Of a DNA stretch of 64,000 nucleotides, positions 63,797-64,000 are shown piece after piece. Location of the stretch: the NCBI GenBank assembly GCA_038993745.2, contig CP160629.1:372001-436000 (forward strand), in the 5' to 3' direction. The DNA comes from Aliivibrio fischeri. GTDB lineage: Bacteria; Pseudomonadota; Gammaproteobacteria; Enterobacterales; Vibrionaceae. Numbering within the stretch: position 1 is the first letter of the stretch; each line of letters starts with the position of its first letter. Position numbers and translations under genes: made by a program. The notes beneath the pieces are model-generated. The model was given only the letters and a program-made list of their open reading frames with translations, searched no databases and was not told where the DNA came from.

Positions 63797-64000
63797 TTAC
63801 TCTTCTACGTAAAACTTTTGGTTGAACTTTAACTTGCCTGCGCCTTTAGTGCCAGCAGAGACATCAATATCAAAGCGAAAGGTTTCTTCATTAGTTATAG
63901 GCAATTCAGCAATATAGTAAATGGCATTTTGTTCTTTGATTTCTTTAAAGGTCAGTTGTTTGGTTTGACCTAATAGATTCTTTGCACTACCTGATATGTT
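63797..64000 (-). CDS. DUF4426-like protein, C-terminal end (partial)
   Basis: The last 67 codons of a minus-strand gene that continues beyond the window; the stop is at 63797-63799, ten bases before rdgB. It contains [17 protein letters not shown], then [12 protein letters not shown], and ends [12 protein letters not shown] recognise this as the DUF4426 family of Vibrionaceae, small secreted proteins encoded next to rdgB. The function is unknown. Confidence 0.75.
   Translation of the reverse strand, partial: NISGSAKNLLGQTKQLTFKEIKEQNAIYYIAELPITNEETFRFDIDVSAGTKGAGKLKFNQKFYVEE

Overview
The window looks like a chromosomal segment of a marine gammaproteobacterium of the Vibrionaceae, most probably the genus Aliivibrio (A. 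fischeri group). The reasons are the AT-rich sequence, a complete-looking MSHA pilus cluster next to mreBCD, the Vibrio-type order of housekeeping genes, and a large tRNA array of the Vibrio kind. The species assignment is inference from gene content and order; no comparison was run. I see no phage, integron, IS element or CRISPR array.

Layout. (1) 1-12.4 kb: MSHA type IV pilus genes mshL(end)-M-N-E-G-F, then a promoter and mshB-A-C-D-O-P-Q. (2) 12.5-25.3 kb: the cell-shape and envelope block mreBCD, maf, rng, yhdP and a nitrilase-family gene, then tldD and pmbA separated by a convergent yjgA. (3) 25.4-33.6 kb, minus strand: kdsD-kdsC-lptC-lptA-lptB-rpoN-hpf-ptsN-rapZ-ptsO, the classic LPS/sigma-54/PTS-Ntr operon, followed by mgtE. 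(4) 33.8-39.5 kb: yrbG, divergent from mlaFEDCB-ibaG-murA. (5) 39.7-47.1 kb: plsC, idi, ridA, then pyrBI with a PyrL-type attenuator, argF with a candidate ARG operator, arginine deiminase arcA, rraB, and an orphan protein resembling a glycosidase accessory domain. (6) 47.2-55.2 kb: valS, holC, pepA, lptFG and an RDD-family membrane protein. (7) 55.3-57.3 kb: tRNA-Leu, a DUF2999-like gene, dgkA and a nine-gene Asn/Phe/Thr tRNA array. (8) 57.4-64 kb: mltC, yggX, mutY, trmB, glsA, hemW, rdgB and the end of a DUF4426-like gene.

Most of the window concerns the envelope. LptA, B, C, F and G move LPS and KdsC/KdsD supply Kdo. MlaBCDEF and YhdP move phospholipids, MurA and MltC act on peptidoglycan, and MreBCD direct wall growth. 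ArcA, OTC and ATCase lie side by side and all touch carbamoyl phosphate or citrulline metabolism.

The strongest anomaly is systematic. Seven otherwise normal genes (mshN, mshQ, tldD, mlaF, lptF, yggX, mutY) and one tRNA-Phe each lack exactly one base, nearly always in a run of the same base. Restoring one base returns each product to its family length. I read this as homopolymer undercalling rather than gene decay; mshQ, whose shift lies in a seven-G tract, is the one case where a biological explanation deserves a test. The best biological signals are the UTP-sensing pyrBI leader (promoter, AATTT start region, 34-codon PyrL, attenuator), the paired ARG boxes before argF, the 254-bp exact duplication inside the tRNA array, and the orphan GH2-like protein. 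I found no wholly new system.
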